Shown: positions 1 to 12,534 of the stretch, piece by piece
Numbering within the stretch: position 1 is the first letter of the stretch
Layout: the number at the start of each line of letters is the position of its first letter
Origin: Zygaena filipendulae
Lineage: Eukaryota > Arthropoda > Insecta > Lepidoptera > Zygaenidae
Length of the DNA stretch: 64,000 nt
Direction: 5' to 3'
NCBI GenBank assembly: GCA_907165275.2
Contig: OU015654.1
Location: 5,535,501 to 5,599,500 of the forward strand
The notes under the pieces: model-generated
What the model saw: only the letters and a program-made list of their open reading frames with translations
Told to the model about the DNA's origin: nothing
The model's database searches: none
Position numbers and translations under genes: made by a program

Positions 1-2077
1 TGCGCATTTACCTACCTATAGGTACGTAGAAAATTAATTAAAATTAACGTAGAATATTGCAAACGAGTAATATCGGAAATAATCTAACTTTTTAATCTTA
101 TGTACAGTTTTTTTTTTTTTTTCAATTTGAAGTATGTGATTTCCTGAAGAAATGAATTATTTGGTCGTACCTATCATAATTGCTGGTTCCGTTAATTTAA
201 ATGCACACAATTGACGGAGATTTCAATACAAGGCTTTCAAAGCACTTTAAACTTCATCTGAAAGTGCATTTGCATGAGAATAGTTGGTCTGATTGTATAA
301 AGAGGTTCATTTAACGGAATTTTCACCAAATCTTTTACGTTCTCCGCACACTCTGATTTCCGTGTCCGTCTGCTATTAACAATGCATCCTTTTTTTCTAG
401 AATAAAACTCAATCTTAACTCTTTTGACACTATCGAACATTCGAACAAGTTCTACCTACATTAGTGTTAAAGACACATTATGGTCGTTAATATATAAAAA
501 GCGTTCACATATATCTAGTTAAACGAGAAAACACATTTATCAGGAAACGTGACGAGAATATTCACACAAAGGTACAGAATAAAATATTTTCTTTAGTGAA
601 ATACAGCAATAAGATCTGCGGTTCTGATCAGCTTTTAAGAAAGCAAACCTTTCTAATTTACGGCGTCAAAAATGATGTCATATCAATATCAAGCTGACAA
701 ACTTAAATTGAGGGGTTGTCCTTCTACTAAATTCTGCTAATGATAGAAGCACAAAGATATATTATTATGTGTCTAAAACTGCATTCAAACTAATTAAAAT
801 CCACCAGACTAGCGCAATTTTTAATATTATGTAAGTACGTAGTGTCGATACATTTTTCCTTCTATTTAACATCGGCAAGTTTGTGACCAAACGTCTGAAC
901 AATATGAACAAAAAAGTTCACATATCTTTATCCCTTTAACGAAATACCTTAAATAACAGCCATCCAGCCTGTAAAGCAAGGGAAAGAATGGTGTCTTAGG
1001 GATGAGTTCTGTATAACTTACAAATTCAACGGGCGAGCAGCGGGCGACACGCCCTTGAGGGAACCGAATAGACAATTACTTTTATGGATGTGGAAGGAAC
1101 GGGGGAAGTTTGTCAAAATTACAGTATTAACGACAAGCTGTGCTGATCTTGCTAGGATATATGATAATTTTTTTTAAAATACGTAATTGTAACTACTTAG
1201 CTGTAGCTACTTATATTGGCTTAGAAATGCAATACGTATAATGTCATGGTAGCCGAGCTTCCTACAGGATTAAAACCAATTTTACACTCGTTTTAGAACA
1301 ACAACTTAATTTGAAAATGGACTTATGAGATAAACACTAATAGGTTAAACTTTATCTACAGCAGAGCATTCAGTTTGAAATAATTTTGATTATAATCGAG
1401 TACTCTAACGTAAAAAAAACAAACGTTCTTATTAATAAATATTAGTTCGTAACTAGTATAGTATTATATTATCTGTGGTTCGGATTATGACTCCATGCAT
1501 GCATACTATCACTTGCAACGACTAGTAAATTGTTGTTCCATTTAAGTCGACATTGATAATAGACTGCTGGGCTTGAAGCTGTCCCAGCTTTTGAATAATT
1601 TACTTGTGCAAGAGCTTAACACCGGTACAATCTGGAACTTTACCTGTTCACTATTTGTGAAGGGTCACAAATATAACAACACATAATACACACACAAACA
1701 TACACACTTACACTAAACTTTTCGGTTTTCTTTTTGTTACATTTTGTTTTTTCATAAAAGATTAAAATGTTATTGTAAAACTATCTAATTGTAATGTATA
1801 TCTTGGTTTATATTCGTTTTTATTAACGATATGGAAGAGCTGGATATCCTGACAAGTATATATTTATACTTAAAAGGATGTCCGACAAACCATATTTGCA
1901 AAAATACTTTTGGTTATGAAATAAACAATTCTGATTTTTTTTATTTTGATAATGGACATGGGTTAACGTGCAAAACCTGTAATACTTTATTTATCTCTTC
2001 AATCTACTTATTACATAGATATAATTTGCTATCCACGTCTTTCTATGTGTCCGGGCATGATGACTGCATTTTTATTA
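1..2077. other. AT-rich stretch, no gene seen
   Basis: ORFs here are short and unrecognised. The longest (1831-2175, +) runs into a known repeat at its 3' end, which argues against a real protein. The motif AGTATTATATTATCTGTGG occurs at 1460-1478. Confidence 0.5.
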
Positions 2078-2140
2078 ACCGACTTCCAAAAAGGAGGACG
2101 TTCTGCATTCGGCTGTATGTATGTTTTTTTTTATACCTTG
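2078..2140 (+). repeat. Short repeat with AACCGACTTCCAAAAAGGAGG head
   Basis: Starts AACCGACTTCC, then GGAGG, TTC, TGTATG and a T-run. Related copies lie at 9265-9320 and 56776-56832. Confidence 0.6.
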
Positions 2141-2246
2141 TCATGCCTTCACCATCATTTACAGACCTTCTTTAGAAAGAAACGTAAAATTTTTAATTTA
2201 ATGTATATAACAATTTACATGTAAATATTCAACAAGAATAAATCTA

Positions 2247-2461
2247 TCCTACTAATATTATAAACGCGAAAGTTTATAAGAATGTATGGATGGATGGATG
2301 GATGTTTGTTACTCTTTCACGCAAAAACTACTGGATGGATTTAAATGAAACTTTACAATAATATAGCTTATACATCAGATTAACACATAGGGTATTTTTT
2401 ATCCCGGAATTCCTGCGGGAACTCTGAAATTAACGCGGCTGAAACCGCAGGGCACAACTAG
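2247..2461 (+). mobile_element. Lep1-like non-autonomous Helitron, full length
   Basis: Begins TCCTACTAATATTATAAA, carries a (GGAT)n microsatellite, and ends with a CGCGG-type stem-loop about 10 bases before CTAG. It is flanked by A (2246) and T (2462), the insertion pattern expected for Helitrons (5' TC, 3' hairpin plus CTRR, insertion between A and T). Lepidopteran Lep1 elements have these properties; family assignment is from memory. Confidence 0.75.
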
Positions 2462-2653
2462 TAAGGAGGTAAAGTTTGTGAGTTTGTGAATTGTGAGTTT
2501 GTGACGTTGTAGGGGGGTAATCTCTGGATCTACTGAACCGATTTTGAAAATTCTTTCACTTATAGGAAGCCACGGTAGTCCTGAGTACTTTTATCCCGAA
2601 ATTCTTATGGAAACTCTAAAATTACTGAGGGTGAAACTGCGGAAAACAGCTAG
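2462..2653 (+). mobile_element. Second Lep1-like Helitron, tandem with the first
   Basis: Starts directly after 2461 and ends CAGCTAG at 2653. It belongs to a different subfamily with GTAATCTCTGGATCTACTGA, also seen at 6930-7101, 47996-48213 and 48792-49024. Confidence 0.65.
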
Positions 2654-3030
2654 TATTAATATGTATAAAATTAAAATAAGCAACATCATTATGAATGTCT
2701 ATGTCTGTGACTATAGAGGCAATATAAGCTGAGCAGGGTCAAACATTCCTAACAATTTATTTCCTTTCATGCCAAATTATTTTCTATTACATTCCATGCA
2801 CTGCACAAATTGGTAAAAATTTAAACAACACTCATATAAACCATGTTGTAGGTAAGTTTAGCTGTTTGGTTCGCTACGCTGTATGTAGCAATTGAGTAGG
2901 TAGTCGGAAATACCTAGAACGTTCTGTTTTCAAACAACAATAGAGATGAAGCTACGAGAAAGCTACTGCTCTACGAGAAGATCTCGGCGAGGTAATCTGC
3001 CGCGGTACGGTTTTTGATTTTTATTCTTGA

Positions 3031-3345
3031 CTAGATGTGCACCGCGGTTTCACCCGCGTGAAACGTTTTCATATAACAACTTTTTTTCCCGACATCCGAT
3101 TTAAATTAAATAAAGCCTATAATATACTAGTGAAAACCGCATGTCAATCCGTTCAGTAGATTCGGAGATAATCGCGAACAGACAGACAAACAGACAGACG
3201 GACAGACAGACAGGCAGAAAATAATTTGAAAAACCTTTTTTTGTGGTTGGTTACTCTTCTTTTATCGCCCACTGTCAATTTTGGCTAAAAATATTCAATG
3301 TAGGTACAGAATCGCGGATTCTACTCTTTTATCATAGTATAGATG
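3031..3345 (-). mobile_element. (GTCY)n-bearing non-autonomous element
   Basis: The minus-strand 3' end is the CTAG/GTTTCACCC hairpin (3031-3055). The body contains AATCGCGAACAGACAGAC and a (GACA)n run at about 3178-3218. The right end is near CATAGTATAGATG. The same body, reversed, is at 23225-23430. Confidence 0.55.
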
Positions 3346-3550
3346 AAAATAACTTAGGTTCGTAATTTCGCATACCATAACAAGTCATGTGATTTTAGTA
3401 CCTATTCTTAAATTTTTTTTGAAATCATTTAAATATAAAAGTACATTGGTTCATCACACATTGTAGGAATGTGTTGTCTAACGTGTGGTTTTACAACTGT
3501 CGGAACAGGCTATCTTCGCAATATTTATGTTTGATTTATAGTTCTGTATA

Positions 3551-3755
3551 CTAGCCTGTGCCCCGCGGTTTCACCGGTTAAAATAGGTCCAGCCGTTTCA
3601 GATATTAGCCGGAACAAACAGACACACAGACAAAAACTAAAAAATATTTTTTATGTTGTTTTTTAAGAATACCTAACTTACTTTCATATGCATTTGAAAA
3701 GCTGTTAATTTAAAATTACAAATAGACACTTCAATTTTATTTATATGTATAGATT
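3551..3755 (-). mobile_element. (GTCY)n-bearing element, shorter copy
   Basis: Starts CTAG...CCCCGCGGTTTCACC, then TCCAGCCGTTTCAGA and AACAGACACACAGAC, and ends near TATGTATAGAT. Related to 9661-9960. Confidence 0.5.
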
Positions 3756-4169
3756 ACAAACTTGCTAATTAAACAACAAAGAAATTATGTTATTCTGTAT
3801 TTTAGTTAAATAAATAAGTAATATAAATTATTAATATCTAAAATTTGTGGTTTAAAAAACTTAAACACTGCACGCTTTTTGTTTACCTAGCCACTAAAGA
3901 ATTCGACTTCACCATCAGATCAGCTCCAAGATACCAAATTATGGTTTTGTCATCCGAACTTCACAAAGTTTCTTTTCGATACGACAATTAGAAGTATAGA
4001 TCGATATTTACTTCTAGGATTTTATTATATTTTGTTCAATGATATTTACATAGAATGTCATTGATTTTGTTAATCTCAAGTGAAATTATTAAAAGTGTAC
4101 ACTTAAAACCAGAAGAAAATAAGTGTTACATTTATTTTCTTCAGATGGTCTATATCTACACATCCCTAT

Positions 4170-4347
4170 TCCTACTAATATTATAAATGCGGAAGTAACT
4201 CTGTCTGTCTGTTTTTAACGATTTGACCATCATGAAATTTGCACACACGTTGCCAGGGGTACAGGGAAGGACATAGGGTACTTTTTGTCCCAGAATTTCC
4301 GCAAGAACTTCGAAATTAACGCGGGTGAAACCGCGTGGAACAGCTAA
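4170..4347 (+). mobile_element. Lep1-like Helitron
   Basis: Runs from TCCTACTAATATTATAAATG to CAGCTAA, with (GTCT)n inside. The CTAA terminus satisfies CTRR and is followed by T. Confidence 0.65.
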
Positions 4348-4713
4348 TATCTAATAAATGGCCTTTTCGAATTGTATCGAACAAACACTTAGGTACAGTA
4401 TTGTTTTCTTTTTTCCAAATTGTTTAATAATATTCTGTAATAACCTTTCAGACCCTTTTCCAAGTCAATTAATATATGTGAGTAACATGCTTAAGCCTTC
4501 AAAAGTTGATATTTGTTTGATTTGTTGATATTTGTTTTAGCCGTAAGGCGAGCAGCTAAAAGAAATTCCACCGTAATGTATTTTCCTAAGTTAAATTTGT
4601 TTTATTATACAAACTGAAAACTTCGAAATGTACTTTCGTAAAGCGTTTTATCAGTTTAAGAATTGTTGTTCCTACCATAGAATGTTACCAAAAAATTTAG
4701 TATTATATTTTTA

Positions 4714-4890
4714 CTAGCTCTTCCCCGCATAGTACCTACCTATAGTATTGTATTATCTGTGCCAGCGGTTTCACCCGCGGCAATTACGGAGTTCCCGGGG
4801 CAATTCCAGGATAAAAGTAAACTGAGAAAGTATACCTAACTACTTAAAACAAAAACCATTTTTTTTTTCTTTCTGACAGACAAACAGATC
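4714..4890 (-). mobile_element. Helitron 3' ends, rearranged
   Basis: CTAG at 4715 is interrupted by the ATTATCTGTG motif (about 4743-4761), then GCGGTTTCACCCGCGG and GGAATTCC-like sequence resume. Probably a nested or rearranged copy. Confidence 0.4.
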
Positions 4891-5083
4891 TGTCTGTTTA
4901 AAGGCCGGCTAGCCTCCGAAGCGGTTTAATGGATTGCAATTTTCAACGGAACTTTCGTTGGCTGATATACTTACTACTTAGCTGATATTATAAGAAGTAA
5001 CTTAAGCTACTTTTATTTGAGAATTCCGGAACTCACGCGGGGCCCGTCAGTAATCCTCACATATAAAATATTAATTATCAGTG

Positions 5084-5261
5084 TCCTTACTAATAACGAA
5101 AGTGAGTTTGTTTGTTTGTTTGTTTGTTACGCAAACTGATCATCATGAAATTTTGCATGCACGTTGTCAGGGGTACAGAGAAGGACATAGAGTACTTTTT
5201 ATCCCGGAATTCCCGCGGGAACTCAAGAATTACCACGGGTGAAACCGCGGGGAACAGCTAG
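5084..5261 (+). mobile_element. Lep1-like Helitron with (TTTG)n
   Basis: TCCTTACTAATAACG head, (TTTG)n at 5106-5128, GGGTGAAACCGCGG hairpin and terminal CTAG. Confidence 0.65.
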
Positions 5262-5269
5262 GTAAATAC

Positions 5270-5451
5270 ATGCGAAAGTGAGTTTATTTGTTTGTTGTTT
5301 CGCTTTCACGCCTTTACGGCTCAACCGGTCATCATGAAATTTTACATACACGTTTTCAGAGGTACAGAAAAGGACATAGGGTTCTTTTTATCCAGGAATT
5401 CTCTCGGAAACTTCGAAATTAACGCGGGTGAAACCGTGGGGGATCAGCTAG
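5270..5451 (+). mobile_element. Lep1-like Helitron, 5'-truncated, next to previous copy
   Basis: Starts in the GCGAAAGTGAGTTT segment and ends CAGCTAG at 5451, eight bases after the previous copy. Confidence 0.6.
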
Positions 5452-5840
5452 TGAATTAATGAAGTAAAATTATGTTAGGTAGGTACTACGTGTCATCTTG
5501 GTTTCGAATATTTTTCTAAATAATAAATTTCCTTCTTCAACCGAAATATTATGTGATAAAAATACCCATAGACACATAAAAAATAAATTACAGATTATTA
5601 TCTAGGAGGAGACACTCATTTATCTTAGCCACTACTTTATTATAAGCACTTAAGAAAGATGGATCGGCATCCATCTATCAGTGATGCTTGTCACTCTATA
5701 AAGGTTTCCTGTGCAGATTGAGTAACATTTCCAATAATATCCGCAGCATGGTTGTGTAATCTACACTATTAAATTGTGGAAACTCGCTCAAGAGCATAAT
5801 GAGTTTTTAATTGACGTATTTTAACAAATTATTTTATTAC

Positions 5841-6015
5841 CAGCTGTGCCCCGCGGCTTCACCGGCGTGAGTTTCAGGATTCCCGCAGGAACTCCCAACT
5901 TCTCACAGTTTAAACCTTCCCTGTACTTCCACAAATCTTTCAAGATCGAAATTAGCCAAATTAGTCCAGCCATTCTCGAGTTTCAGCCAGACTAACGAAC
6001 AGCAATTCAATTTTA
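5841..6015 (-). mobile_element. Degenerate Helitron-end/(GTCY)n element
   Basis: CAGCTGTGCCCCGCGGC terminus followed by CCTTCCCTGTACTTCC and a TCCAGCCATTCTCGAG segment. Confidence 0.45.
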
Positions 6016-6884
6016 TACACGGTGAGTTTTTTTTCGGGTCAGTATGGCGAATTTCTAAACTATAAGAGATAAAGAGAAACTCTCTTAGGAACCGTGATCT
6101 TAATTTTATATAAAATAAAAATGGTATATAAAAAATTTGAAATATTAATATTTTATTTTATTTTTAATTGAATTTATTTTGTTTAGGACATTTTGATATA
6201 CTTACATTTTTATAAGATAGAGTTTGTTTCGTGGGATTAAGGCAAGTGGCAGATTTTTGGTTTTGTTTTGTTTCAGTCATCAATATTAAAATGCATCTTT
6301 AATAAAATGTTCATTTCAACTTTCAAGCAATTTCAACAACTTATAGCAACTTATGGTCTCCATACAATTTTTGGTTTGTATAGTTATATACAATAGAAAC
6401 AACAAAAAACCTGAACACCTGATCCATAACTCGCTGTGTGCGTGGCGCGTGCCTTGTATACGTATAAGTGAGCTACGTATATTGTGTACCTTGTGAATGT
6501 AATTATAATGATTTTTCAAAGAATTTGTTTCCTCATATTATTATGAAAAACTACCGAACTTATAATATTATTTTTTCGCTTATCCTGTTTGTTATAACGT
6601 ATACTTTCAGCCCTATAAATATTTGCAGTTAATTTTACCACATGTTATACACATAAAAGATTTTAAGCTTCTCAAAATATATTCATATACTCAATTACTT
6701 TTGTCTTTAACCTGATTGCTTGGCGTCAATTCAGCGAAACCTGTTGTTAGCCGTTAATAGACGAATAAATTCCCAACTGCAATATTTTGGGGTAAAATAA
6801 GACTATAATGTCACCAGAGCCGTTTTTACCCTACCCTACTCTTTATCTTTTTTTAATAGAATGCTACAGTGTTCCCGAATGTTA

Positions 6885-7101
6885 TAAGGTACTCCTTATA
6901 CCGTAATTCCCGCAGGAACTCTTAAATAATCGTGGGTTTGAGGTTGTATAGCGGGTAATCTCTGGATCTACTGAACCGATTTTGAAAATTCTTTTACTTA
7001 CCGGAAGCTACAATAATCCTGAGTGACATAGGGAACTTTTATCCCGTAATTCCCGCGAGAACTCCGAAATTACCGCGGGTGACACCGCGGGTACCAGGTA
7101 G
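6885..7101 (+). mobile_element. Lep1-like Helitron, composite
   Basis: Contains two partial 3' modules (CCCGCAGGAACTC and CCCGCGAGAACTC) and the GTAATCTCTGGATCTACTGA body. Ends at a degenerate CCAGGTAG. Confidence 0.5.
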
Positions 7102-7127
7102 TATATAGCTAACCCCGCTTAAAGCAT

Positions 7128-7236
7128 ACTACCTGTGCCCGCGGTTTCACCCACCTTAATTTCGGAGGTAAAAAGTACCCTATGTCCTTCCCCTACCCTT
7201 GTCTTTATGTACCCCTGACAAAGTGAAAGCGTAACA
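7128..7236 (-). mobile_element. Lep1-like Helitron, truncated
   Basis: TGTGCCCGCGGTTTCACCC terminus, then AAAGTACCCTATGTCCTTCC and a remnant GTGAAAGCGTAAC. Confidence 0.5.
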
Positions 7237-7660
7237 GCATAATAACATTATTTTTTAACATCACTTAACATTATAGCAAAAGCTTCAAATACCATAGTCA
7301 CAGATAATATAATACTATACTATAGTGTACATTGATATCTGAGTAGTCAAGTCCAATAGAATTTAAACTATCCACTGGTGTTCCTAACTCAGTCGGGAAA
7401 GTTTTAAATGAGGTCTCAGCGATACCACTTCCATGAGAGTTTCAGCCACTCTAAATTCCACACATTATAGTGAGGTATTTATACAGTTACGAATTGCTTG
7501 TAAAAAACTTGCAAACTATGAGTATTTACTATTAATTTATTTATACAGTAATTGCTATTGTTGCCTGCTTCTAATGAATTAAATTATATGAACATGAATG
7601 TATTTTTTCAGACTGATTAATTATTATGAGTGGCAAGCGCTCTTTTTGTTTTATTGTTTG

Positions 7661-7800
7661 CTAGCTGTGCCCCGCGGTTCCTTTTGGGATTAGAAACCTT
7701 TGCGGACGCAGGCAGAACAACCCGCCAAAATTTCATCAGAATCGGACCAATGGTTTCGAATAGCGACAGACATACAAACATTCATTTTTATTTATAAAGA
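7661..7800 (-). mobile_element. Helitron-ended element with AACCTTTGCGGACGCAGG body
   Basis: CTAGCTGTGCCCCGCGG terminus and a body that recurs at 43598-43755. Confidence 0.5.
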
Positions 7801-7873
7801 AAGAAAAGATGAAGATAACTAGCTATATTTTGTGATGTTCTTGAATAAATCTAAATTGTCGATATTACAATAT

Positions 7874-7945
7874 TTTTGCATACACGTTGTCAAGGGTACA
7901 GAAAAGAATATAGGGTACTTTTTATCCCGGAATTTCCGAGGGAAA
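7874..7945 (+). mobile_element. Helitron fragment
   Basis: GCATACACGTTGTCA through TTTTATCCCGGAATT; both ends are missing. Confidence 0.4.
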
Positions 7946-8579
7946 GGGGTTTTGCAGGGGTCGAAGTTAAGTAAATAAACCACATAAAAATACCTTCTCG
8001 AAGATTTTCAAATTGGGTATTGAAGAAATTTCGTATACAATGTATTATGTAATAGCAAACATGGCGACTTAGCACAAAACTTTCAACTACAGTATTATAT
8101 TATCTGTGCGGATTCTATTACAAGAATTGAGGTTTTTTAGAAAGATAAGCTAAGAATTGAGCGTGTATATACTGACCACAGGCGGTGACCGCATAAAAAA
8201 ATATCGCCCCATATTTCCTTTTTATCTACTAATATAATATGATATTGTAAAGGAACGTGTGTTTATTTATATATTTATTTATAATTTGAGAGACATATAA
8301 TTAGCATGAATTATTTTAAACCGATAAATGGAATTCATTTCGCAATTAGGACAGGGTGCGATAGGATGGATAAAAAAATGTGGATTTTTTTGGTCCAGTT
8401 CAGACTAAAACACCTTTTATATAAAAATAGTACACTATATTAAAATTTTACATACCTACATATTAACGTTGACGACACCTGAAAAAAGTCGAACTTAACA
8501 TCTGAAAAAACAAAACGCGTTTCAACACGCTCGATACCTACCAATGCGCAGCGGCAGCGAGCAACAAACTCGCGTCACC

Positions 8580-8676
8580 GTTCGGATAATTGAGCGCGGG
8601 CAAGTAGCGGTTCGGTTAAACTAAGTCAGCGTTCGGATAAATGAGGGTTCGGATAATCGAGGTACGGATAATCGAG
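8580..8676 (+). repeat. Five 15-bp GTTCGGATAATTGAG-type repeats
   Basis: Units begin at about 8580, 8610, 8631, 8646 and 8662, and end near GAGGTGCTGTA. Such subterminal repeats resemble the ends of pogo/Tigger-type DNA transposons, but no transposase or second end was identified. Confidence 0.5.
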
Positions 8677-9264
8677 GTGCTGTATTTCGATTATTAAAGT
8701 AAGTAGATATGTACTACATTTTTTGGTTATATACTCTTTGTAAATTTTGAGATTCCGTTGAGTACTCTTTGTACCGGAATAAAACGTATAGGTACCTACC
8801 TACGTAAGTTGCGTAGTCTGTAATGTTAATTGTGGGCTTAATTTCTATAACCATCTACGTTTATCTATGTTTTTGTATCTGAATATGCTTAAGAGTTGAA
8901 GAAAGTAGGTAAACCTGACAGTAACAATGAGACAAGAATACAAATGGAGGTAGGTTACTCTTATCTGCGCAATAAAAATAAATTTAAAAATCTATTAAAC
9001 CTTCAGCTGTAGTATTAAACAATACAATATTGCGTCGAGCAACTTTAATAATGTATAGGTAAGTGTTCAAATTGTATATGCATAGCACAAATCTGTAGGA
9101 AGCTGTTTCACAGAGCTTATGATTTCCTTTTCTACATAAATGTTATAATATAATATGTACTTATTTATAATTGTTTCCATATCTTAACGCACCTACCGTA
9201 CAAAAAGTAGACTTTTTGCTTTGTCCCTTAACTTAAAACGACCTAATGCGGTAGTGAGTTTCGT

Positions 9265-9320
9265 CATTAAAGAACTTCCAAAAAAGGGAGGAGGTTCGAC
9301 TGTACTTATGTTTTTTTTAA
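9265..9320 (+). repeat. Copy of the AACCGACTTCC repeat (degenerate)
   Basis: Reads GAACTTCCAAAAAAGGGAGG, then TTCGACTGTACTTATG and a T-run, matching 2078-2140. Confidence 0.5.
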
Positions 9321-9660
9321 CATCAAAAAATGTTTTGTATTATTTTTTTTATATTTTCTATTTCGTGGCTATCATTAATACTATCTAAGTAATAATTTCA
9401 CGTAATCTATGTTAATAAATTCTCTAATTTGAGCTACTTTACATTCTTAAAGCTTAGCTTAGTGAGTATCTGGATTTTGTTTGCAGAATTCATTTGCGAG
9501 ATTTGCAAGACAAATGGATTGCTGAGGGATGCAAATTTTTGCATTGTTTGAACGCGCCCCACTCAGTGCATGTGCATAATTAAATACAATTAGTGAAGTG
9601 CATTCAATTCACAAGGTTGAAGTCACCTTATGTATGGCCCTGTGTACCAATTTATTGATG

Positions 9661-9960
9661 ACTACCTGTGCCCCGTGGTTTCACCCGCGTGAGTTTCGGA
9701 ATTCCCGCGGGAACAATTTTGAAGTTGCCTAAGATACTCTTTATAACATCAGCTATCTGCCAGTGAAAGTACCGTTTAAATCGGTCCAGCCGTTTCAGAG
9801 ACTAGCCGGGACAAACAGACAGACAGACAAAAAAATGTAAAAAAAAATTATGTATCTATAAGTACCTACCGTGTATATATTTTTATATGCGTTTAGTGAA
9901 AAGCTTTTAATTTGAAATTACAAACAGACACTGCAATTTTTTTACGCCGACACACAGAAG
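9661..9960 (-). mobile_element. (GTCY)n-bearing element
   Basis: Starts TGTGCCCCGTGGTTTCACCC, then TCCAGCCGTTTCAGAGACTA, (GACA)n and ATTTGAAATTACAAACAGAC. Same family as 3551-3755. Confidence 0.5.
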
Positions 9961-10477
9961 AATCAAATATTATTTGTAAACAGCTGTGTCCCGTGACTCC
10001 GCTTACGTTAACTGTCAGAAATGTATGACCCTTTATAACCAACACGATTTAAATCGCAAATGCAATATTTGCGTAAAGCTACTGCCCCATTGACTTCGAC
10101 GCAAAAGTGTTACGCAACCATCGACTTCTTTCATTTTGGTTCATAGGAGGCCATTAAAAAGGGATTTAAAAAAACATCCTGCATCGAGCTGCATAATTGA
10201 AGTCGAAAAATCAATTAACTGGTTCAGCGATTTCCAATAGTGAATCTCAAAATGTATTGACAAAGAGTGGTGACTGAATTTCATTTAATTAAATACCTTT
10301 AACTATGAAGTGGACGCCTGTCGGCTGTATTATGATGAAAGATGATTAAAATATTTGCCCACGGTCCTAAGTCCCGACGGACGATATAACATATTCCAAG
10401 TATCTTAAATGAAATGTACAAGTAGGTATTTTGTTTGTAGTACTTGGATCATTTTTTAATTAATAATTGTTGTGTAA

Positions 10478-10629
10478 CCGCCGCACTCAGCGTCGACTTT
10501 AATGATTACTTAGTTAAGTATAGATTTTTAAAACAAAACTGCCGCAATCAGACGGCAGCAGTCAGCAGTTTTGTTTTAAAAATCTATACTTAACTAAGTA
10601 ATCATTAAAGTCGACTCTGAATGTGGCGG
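10478..10629. mobile_element. Fold-back MITE (CCGCCGCACTC family), copy 1
   Basis: The two ends are inverted copies of CCGCCGCACTCAG, TCGACTTTAATGATTACTTA and TTTTTAAAACAAAACTGC. Nearly the whole 152 bp is a hairpin with a short loop around CGGCAGCAGTCAG. Other copies: 38072, 42984, 46263. Confidence 0.75.
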
Positions 10630-11734
10630 TAAGAATGTTATATTTAAGACTTTTTACTTTTTAGGCAGGATACGATTAGGCACGTTAAGCAAAATCACCG
10701 ACTAACTTTTCTATTTATCAGAAGATTTAAATAAATGCCAATTTTTTTATTTTGGCATTTAATTAAACCATGTTGGTATGTTTTATCACAGAAATTGATG
10801 TAGATCTTTATTTGTTCGATTTTGACTTCAGATAATATATTCTGTGTGAAATTCTCAACAATTCTCGAGTTTTTTTTTTCGATTAATGACTATCTAGTAC
10901 ATATTTTAATACTTATACTTACATTGGTATAATATATACCTACATTTTATTTGGAAATCAATTGTTATATAAAAAGTATAGATTTATCCTTCATCGAGGT
11001 CTTTAGTAATAAACACCAAACCGTTTTAGTGAAAGCACAGCTGCTGCGCTGACGTTGCTCTAAGTGCTCTGTCACCTTAAAGGATAAGTAGCTATACTCA
11101 GTGTAACATTATATTTCAAATCAAGGATCGTATAAAATATCTGAAATTTTCCTTTTGTGGCTTACGTACCATCCGCAGGTTGTGACGAAAAAAATGCACT
11201 TATTACGTGAGTAAACGGTAGCTTAAATTCTTTAAAAGTGGAACTTAATTTAATTTCTTTAGAATTTTGACACAGAAAAAAGAATCCTACTTCATAATTA
11301 TAATACCTACTTAGTAAAAACTAGCGACTGTTAAATGACAATATCAAACTAACGAACATTTCGCCGTCGAATTGTATCATACCTTCCCTCATCTGTAGTT
11401 ACCTATATCAAACAAAGAATAGAGAAGCGACACTCTCCGCCTCCCACCAATTTCATGCCTCCTCACACCCCGCGAAAATGATCTCGGTAAAGACCGAAGA
11501 AAGTTTGACACGTAGAATCTGCAGGTGACAATTATTCACTGACAGATGACAGTTACTGTCAGCTCGCTGTCAACCTTATGATACACATACATTCACAACA
11601 CGTGTACGTACAAGCCGGCCGTCTTTACTTATAGAAAAGTACTTACTTGAATCAGTTCATTTATATGGAGTATCATCGCTGCCTGTATACCCTTAAACGC
11701 CTAATAAGAGACTTTGTGAAGAAGAGATTAGTAT
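10630..11734. other. No gene or clear repeat seen
   Basis: AT-rich sequence. GCCAATTTTTTTATTTTGGC at 10737-10756 is a short palindrome. Nothing else that I can support. Confidence 0.4.
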
Positions 11735-12507
11735 CGTCACGGATAAAAAAGGTCAATTGCGGTCGGACTTCGCACATTTAGGGTTCCGTACAAAATGTAG
11801 AATATAAGAGCCGTCTGTGCGTGCAGTAGGCGTGCAGAGGCGGAATAAAGAGGAGTTACTTGAGCTAGATGTTACAGATTTCTCCGTGAACAGAGATTAC
11901 TCGAAAAAAATTATGCAATTAGAAATTATTACATGCTCAAAAAAATTCGAAAACAGCATCCGCTCCCATCTACTCGTACCCGATAGTGCGTGTCATCGGG
12001 ACGCGCGCCGCGATAGGGCTACGCTACGCTACGCTCCGCTCGTAGCACTTGAGGCGCGCGTAGACTCGTAGCAGTGGCTTGCTGCCACTACCGCCCTAAA
12101 GTTGGTTTTAACAATGAAAACTACATATAAAATATCAGAAAAACTAGTTATAAAAATATTTCGGTGCAAAATGTTGTGAATAAAGCTGACTTACAAAAAA
12201 ATACAGCTTTTATCTACTCAATGAGTTCTTTTCAACGATACACCACTTGTTTCGGTAGATAAACAATGCAAAAAAATGTTTGCGCCCCCCTTTCGCTGTA
12301 GGTATCGGAGCTCCTCTTAAAAATATTTGTTGACAATTTTATAGCTTTCAGTCATCAATATACGTATACTGTACAAATTTGAAGACTGTAGTGTATAGCT
12401 TCTACGGTTTGGCTATAAAACCCGTGTGACAGACGACGGACAGACGGACACGCGAGTGACAGCAATACTCCGTTTGGACCCTTAATCACGTCCGGAACCC
12501 TAAAAAG
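11735..12507. repeat. Degenerate GGGTTCCGTA...GGAACCCTAAAA interspersed repeat
   Basis: Left end has GGTCGGACTTCGCACATTTA and GGGTTCCGTAC; right end has (GACGGACA)n and CCGGAACCCTAAAA. The better-preserved copy is at 62045-62719. A small GC-rich patch with CTACG repeats lies at 12018-12064. Confidence 0.5.
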
Positions 12508-12534
12508 GGCCTGACTTTAATATTTTCGTTATTA

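Noticed and set aside
1831..2175. 114-codon ORF as a gene
   Set aside because: Low-complexity translation with no domain; its C-terminal third is a dispersed repeat.
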